Below are positions 23,492 to 26,590 of a stretch of DNA of 26,590 nucleotides, in pieces. A program made the translations under genes and the position numbers. The notes under the pieces were generated by a model. The model made no database searches and was not told the DNA's origin. It worked only from the letters and a program-made list of their open reading frames with translations. The stretch covers positions 1-26,590 of the forward strand of contig JAFZOV010000185.1 in the NCBI GenBank assembly GCA_017550445.1, written 5' to 3'. The first letter of the stretch is position 1. Every line of letters starts with the position of its first letter. The DNA comes from Fibrobacter sp. Its GTDB lineage: Bacteria > Fibrobacterota > Fibrobacteria > Fibrobacterales > Fibrobacteraceae.

Positions 23492-24292
23492 TTATTGAAA
23501 TAAATTGCGTTTTTGGACAGAAAAAAGCATTTTTGACAAACTCTCTCCTTTGCGCTGGACCAATTTTACGTTTCCCAACTTGGAATATTCCAAGTAAGTA
23601 CGATTCTCGAATTGTTTTTTGTCACTAATTACAGTTATGTTATTTTGTGCGTTTTTTAACTTGTCTTTGGTAATATTAAAATGTGTACGAACTAGAAATT
23701 TGGGGTATAGAAAACCATATTTCTGGTGGATGGCTTCGGCAATGTCGAGAATGGGGTCGATTAAGATAATTTGTTCGTTATTACGGTGCTGGTTGATTGC
23801 CGAGATGGCGCCCATCCCGCGTCCTACAAGGATTTGCGGGGCGTTGCCGTTTAATTGTGCTGCGCATTCTGCAATTTGTGCTACGTCTAGAGCGAATGTT
23901 TCTTCGCTGGGAGTTCCCTTGTTTTGTGCGGAGCCTCGGTAATTAAATGTGACGACATTTACGTTCGGAAGTGTTTCTACTTGCGCCAAAAATTGTGCGG
24001 CGTCTTCGTCTGCTTCGGGGTAGTAAAGCATGATAGGATCAGTTTCGTTTCCGAGACTGAATCCGTTTAATATGGTTCCGTCTTCCAATGTACAGGTGAT
24101 TTGCTTGGCCTTGTTCTGAATCGCTTCGTTGGCTTCTTTGTGATAGATTGCCCGCGGAAAGACGTTCCTGCGTTCGGTCAGCGCGAGGTAAAATACCATG
24201 CTCACGTATATGACTGCAAGAATTCCCGCAAGGCGGAGAATGCGGAAAAGGACGCTTTTTAAGATGGCGGCAGTTTTAGATTTGCTGATCAT
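23492..24292 (-). CDS. Membrane-anchored alpha/beta hydrolase, catalytic residues missing
   Basis: 266 residues from ATG 24292; an earlier ATG at 24373 would read through a terminator hairpin and is rejected. One N-terminal membrane helix (LAGILAVIYVSMVFYLAL) anchors an alpha/beta-hydrolase domain of the type found in FrsA/YqiA- or Bem46-like proteins (VVTFNYRGSAQNKGTPSEET). The elbow reads ILVGRGMGAISA, where active relatives have GRSMG, so the nucleophile Ser is Gly (codon GGG). At the usual place of the catalytic His the sequence is LVQRKGESLSKML, with no His. It is probably a pseudoenzyme with a binding or scaffold role at the membrane. It stands alone; no ribosome site is visible. Confidence 0.7.
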   Translation of the reverse strand: MISKSKTAAILKSVLFRILRLAGILAVIYVSMVFYLALTERRNVFPRAIYHKEANEAIQNKAKQITCTLEDGTILNGFSLGNETDPIMLYYPEADEDAAQFLAQVETLPNVNVVTFNYRGSAQNKGTPSEETFALDVAQIAECAAQLNGNAPQILVGRGMGAISAINQHRNNEQIILIDPILDIAEAIHQKYGFLYPKFLVRTHFNITKDKLKNAQNNITVISDKKQFENRTYLEYSKLGNVKLVQRKGESLSKMLFSVQKRNLFQ

Positions 24293-24335
24293 TGGGCGCA
24301 AATTTAGAAAAATAAAGAAAAATGCGCTTGTAAAT

Positions 24336-24371
24336 AAAAAAGGACTTTCGCTTGTTACCAAACGAAAGTCC
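24336..24371 (-). terminator. Strong minus-strand terminator upstream of the hydrolase start
   Basis: GGACTTTCG (24342-24350) and CGAAAGTCC (24363-24371) form a perfect 9-bp stem with a 12-base loop. On the minus strand it is followed by six T then ATTT. It lies 44 bases before ATG 24292, with no minus-strand gene behind it for the rest of the window. It may be an attenuator in the hydrolase leader, or a relic of a lost gene. Confidence 0.7.
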
Positions 24372-24531
24372 AAAGGATGGGATTGGGTGTTCCTTGAATA
24401 TATCCAAAAAAATCGGCAAGCGTATCACTTCTTTTTTCAAAAGTGTTCACGAATTGTTCTTTTTTGCAAGATTTACGGGAATTTACAAAACTATTTCGAA
24501 AAAAGGTGTTCCCAAAAAATGGCAAAAAAAG

Positions 24532-24538
24532 TATATTT
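24532..24538 (+). promoter_or_regulatory. TATATTT -10-like element of the TIGR02147 gene
   Basis: TATATTT ends six bases before ATG 24545, which has no ribosome site. A GTGTTC hexamer lies 20 bases upstream (24506-24511). The remainder of 24293-24544 is AT-rich and carries only the minus-strand terminator. Confidence 0.45.
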
Positions 24539-24544
24539 AGATTG

Positions 24545-25396
24545 ATGAACGTATACGCTTACTACAACTACCGAAAGTTCTTGCAGGACTATTACGACTA
24601 CCGTAAGTCTGTGCAACGATACTTTTCATATAGGTCCTTCGCGAAGAAGGCGGGGTATTCCTCGTCGGGTTTCTATCTGGACCTGGTCCGCGGGCGCAAG
24701 TCGCTTACGCCCCAAATGTTGCCCAAGTTTATTGCGGCTTTAGGCCTTAACGAAAAGGAAGGCCGCTACTTTACGTTGATGGTGGACTTTACCCATGCCA
24801 CCACGCCGGCTTCCAAGCAAGCCATCTTCGAGCAGATGTCTGCTCTGTTGCCTAACGCCATCAAGTCCTTGACCAAGAGCCAGCAGGAATACTATAGTAA
24901 GTGGTATTACGTTGCCGTCCGCGAAGCTCTGTCGGTGTTGAACATTGGCCCGAAGAACATTCAGGAACTAGCTCTGTTCCTGAACCCGCGTATTACGCTC
25001 CCGCAGGCAAAGCAGGCGATACAGCTGCTCTTGTCGATGCAGTTGATTGAACTTGACGAAAATGGGTTTTACCGTTCGGTCAACAAGGCGATCTTTAGCG
25101 GTTCCGAAATCGCCCCCTTGTTTGTCCACCAGTTCCAAAAACAGATGATGGATCTGGGTAAAGACGCCCTGGACCATTACAGCACCGAACGTAGAAATGT
25201 ATCTTGTATGACGATGAGCGTTTCTGCTGAAGGCTTGGAACGCATTATTAGCAAGATAGACCTGTTCCGCAAGGAAGTGGTTGATATTGTCCGTTCGGAC
25301 GAAGGTGAAACGATGGTGTGCCAGATGAATATCCAATTTTTCCCGCTTAGCAAGGAAAAGGTGGATCTGCCGCCAGAAACCGAGGAGGAAAAATGA
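24545..25396 (+). CDS. TIGR02147/DUF4423 family regulator
   Basis: 283 residues, the usual size for this family, which is known chiefly from Fibrobacter, where genomes carry many copies. The N-terminus has the family's tyrosine-rich opening (MNVYAYYNYRKFLQDYYDYR). A helix-turn-helix-like stretch follows (SYRSFAKKAGYSSSGFYLDL, then GRKSLTPQMLPKFIAALGL), then a winged-helix-like middle. The DUF4423 C-terminus has the typical MSVSAEGLERIISKIDLFRK and ETMVCQMNIQFFPLS. A transcriptional role is inferred from the HTH; no target is known. ATG 24545 is chosen as the family start over the in-frame ATG at 24443. Its stop overlaps the next gene's start (ATGA), so the two are translated together. Confidence 0.9.
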   Translation: MNVYAYYNYRKFLQDYYDYRKSVQRYFSYRSFAKKAGYSSSGFYLDLVRGRKSLTPQMLPKFIAALGLNEKEGRYFTLMVDFTHATTPASKQAIFEQMSALLPNAIKSLTKSQQEYYSKWYYVAVREALSVLNIGPKNIQELALFLNPRITLPQAKQAIQLLLSMQLIELDENGFYRSVNKAIFSGSEIAPLFVHQFQKQMMDLGKDALDHYSTERRNVSCMTMSVSAEGLERIISKIDLFRKEVVDIVRSDEGETMVCQMNIQFFPLSKEKVDLPPETEEEK

Positions 25397-26590
25397 ACAA
25401 GAAATTTTCTTTGTTAGTTTGCCTAGCCTCTTTAGTGGTCGCCTTTTTAGGTTGTAGCAACGAAAAGGTTGCCGGTACGGTGACGGATACGGGAAACACG
25501 GTTACTGCCGATGCCCAGGTGACGGGCGTTGTTCTCCGTGTGGACGGCTCTCCGGCTTCTGATGCCATGGTTCGTATGGCCCGTATGGCGGTTTACGATT
25601 CTGTTTTGCATGTCCCTGAAAAGATTGAAGTCTTGACCGACTCCGACGGCGTGTACGCTTTTGATTCGGCTTTGTCCGATACATTCCAGTTGGCCGTGAT
25701 TGATACGTCTGCGGCTGAAGTGTTCTACTTGCCTCGCACGACTTTGCAGGCGAAGGCTTACGACAGCATTCAGCTCGCAAAGGCTGCTGTCGTGTCTACG
25801 GTGCTTTACTTTAACGAAGTTGAAGATTCTGCAGTATCTGTGGGCGGCCACTTTATGACCTGCCTTTCGGGGACGCCTTTCTGCGATGACGTCTTTGCTG
25901 CGGATAGCTTCTATATGCTGGTGCCTGCCGGTAACTGGAACCTGGAAATTTTCCCGGGAGATTCCATGATGGTTGCCCGTATGCAGACCCTTGGCTTTGC
26001 CGATAGCCTGATTTACCGCAGCTTGAGTCTGGAACGTCTTTATGACGGCGATACGGTTAGCCTCGGCCCCATTGTGTGGAGTACGACGGCTAAGGCGGAT
26101 ACGTTGATCAAGGAATCTGAAAAGGAAACGAAGAATGTTGCCCGTATTTCGGGAAAAGTACTCTGCAATGGCGATAAGCCCTGTGTAGATGTAGAAGTGA
26201 TGACGATTCGCGACATCTATGGATTTGAGTTCGTGGAGGGCGATTCCCTTGAATTTGTTGCGCAGACCAAGACCGATAGTTCGGGTCGTTGGTGGTTGCC
26301 TGTTCCCGATTCTTTGCCGGGCGATTCTTTCAGGTTCGAATTCCGTAGACTGCGTGACGGGGAGAAAACCTTGGTCGGCGTGTCGGACTATTTGACTAAG
26401 AAGGATATTGAAGACTTGAAGGATACCTTGGATATCGGAAAGTCGATTCTTTCGAAGGCAGCATCCTTGGTGAGCGGTGTAAATCTCGTGGTTGACCGTG
26501 AAGATACGACTCAGTCCAGCAACTGCATGGTGAACAGTGTTGGTGTTGGCGTTAAGGGAACCTCGCATTTTGTGCGTGACAGGACCTGCT
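25393..26590 (+). CDS. Large lipoprotein with regulatory-like beta domains, C-terminus beyond the window
   Basis: The frame stays open from ATG 25393 (preceded by GAGGA) to the window edge, nearly 400 codons. A lipoprotein signal (SLLVCLASLVVAFLGC) gives lipidated Cys21. The mature part has repeated carboxypeptidase-regulatory-like (CarboxypepD_reg) beta-sandwich units. The first is around VTGVVLRVDGSPASDAMVRM followed by LTDSDGVYAFD; a second is around ARISGKVLCNGDKPCVDVEV followed by TKTDSSGRWWLP. The protein is acidic. It overlaps the TIGR02147 gene by four bases. Surface binding or structural roles are usual for such domains; the partner regulator suggests controlled expression. Confidence 0.85.
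   Translation, partial: MNKKFSLLVCLASLVVAFLGCSNEKVAGTVTDTGNTVTADAQVTGVVLRVDGSPASDAMVRMARMAVYDSVLHVPEKIEVLTDSDGVYAFDSALSDTFQLAVIDTSAAEVFYLPRTTLQAKAYDSIQLAKAAVVSTVLYFNEVEDSAVSVGGHFMTCLSGTPFCDDVFAADSFYMLVPAGNWNLEIFPGDSMMVARMQTLGFADSLIYRSLSLERLYDGDTVSLGPIVWSTTAKADTLIKESEKETKNVARISGKVLCNGDKPCVDVEVMTIRDIYGFEFVEGDSLEFVAQTKTDSSGRWWLPVPDSLPGDSFRFEFRRLRDGEKTLVGVSDYLTKKDIEDLKDTLDIGKSILSKAASLVSGVNLVVDREDTTQSSNCMVNSVGVGVKGTSHFVRDRTC

Noticed and set aside
25447..26568. Minus-strand open frame of 373 codons opposite the last lipoprotein
   Set aside because: The plus-strand frame has a lipoprotein signal, a ribosome site and coupling to the previous gene; the minus frame has an Arg/His-rich shadow composition.
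1..26590. tRNA, rRNA, CRISPR arrays, complete insertion sequences, phage or plasmid origins
   Set aside because: I looked through the intergenic stretches on both strands. None exceeds about 360 bases and none showed a cloverleaf, regularly spaced repeats, terminal inverted repeats flanking a transposase, or iterons. A dedicated search could still find a small RNA.

Overview
The window most likely comes from a Fibrobacter-type genome (phylum Fibrobacterota). This is inferred from protein families rather than from any marker RNA. The pointers are a TIGR02147/DUF4423 regulator coupled to a lipoprotein, tandem secreted CotH-kinase proteins, a remnant of an Rpn/PD-(D/E)XK transposase-like protein, many Sec and lipoprotein signals, and a Gram-negative envelope gene set (lpxH, lnt). 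Coding density is high and genes sit in short operons. Several convergent genes overlap at their stop codons. I see no tRNA, rRNA, CRISPR array, intact insertion sequence or phage.

Layout. 1-7770 (minus strand): a run of six genes reading right to left. It starts with a RepA-like ATPase fused to a degenerate primase-like domain, then a TrmA-like methyltransferase homologue lacking its catalytic residues, a secreted LysM protein, a large sensor histidine kinase, its OmpR-type response regulator, and a secreted TPR-like protein cut by the window edge. The last four form a probable envelope-sensing unit. 7846-11119 (minus): glnS with a clear terminator, a small lipoprotein and a DUF3300 protein. 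11214-15465 (plus): a transposase-like remnant with a terminator, a 357-base gap with two palindromes, and two tandem secreted CotH-family proteins. 15467-17279 (minus): a three-gene operon of a TPM-domain protein, a nucleotidyltransferase-like protein and a small protein resembling the UreE N-terminal domain. 17280-18138: a regulatory gap and a BioH-like alpha/beta hydrolase without its nucleophile serine. 18135-21347 (minus): lnt, rsmI and a lipoprotein. 21404-22135 (plus): lpxH. 22132-23347 (minus): a two-membrane-segment protein and a protein with two internally repeated domains. 23492-24292 (minus): a membrane-anchored alpha/beta hydrolase, again without its serine. 24545-26590 (plus): a TIGR02147 regulator translationally coupled to a large lipoprotein that runs off the end.

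The genes that invite follow-up are those whose family is recognisable but whose catalytic residues are gone: two hydrolases, a TrmA-like protein and a primase-like domain. Also notable are the LysM-kinase-regulator-TPR unit, the TIGR02147-lipoprotein pair, the tandem CotH pair, and a TATATTT element placed so close to start codons that some transcripts may be leaderless.
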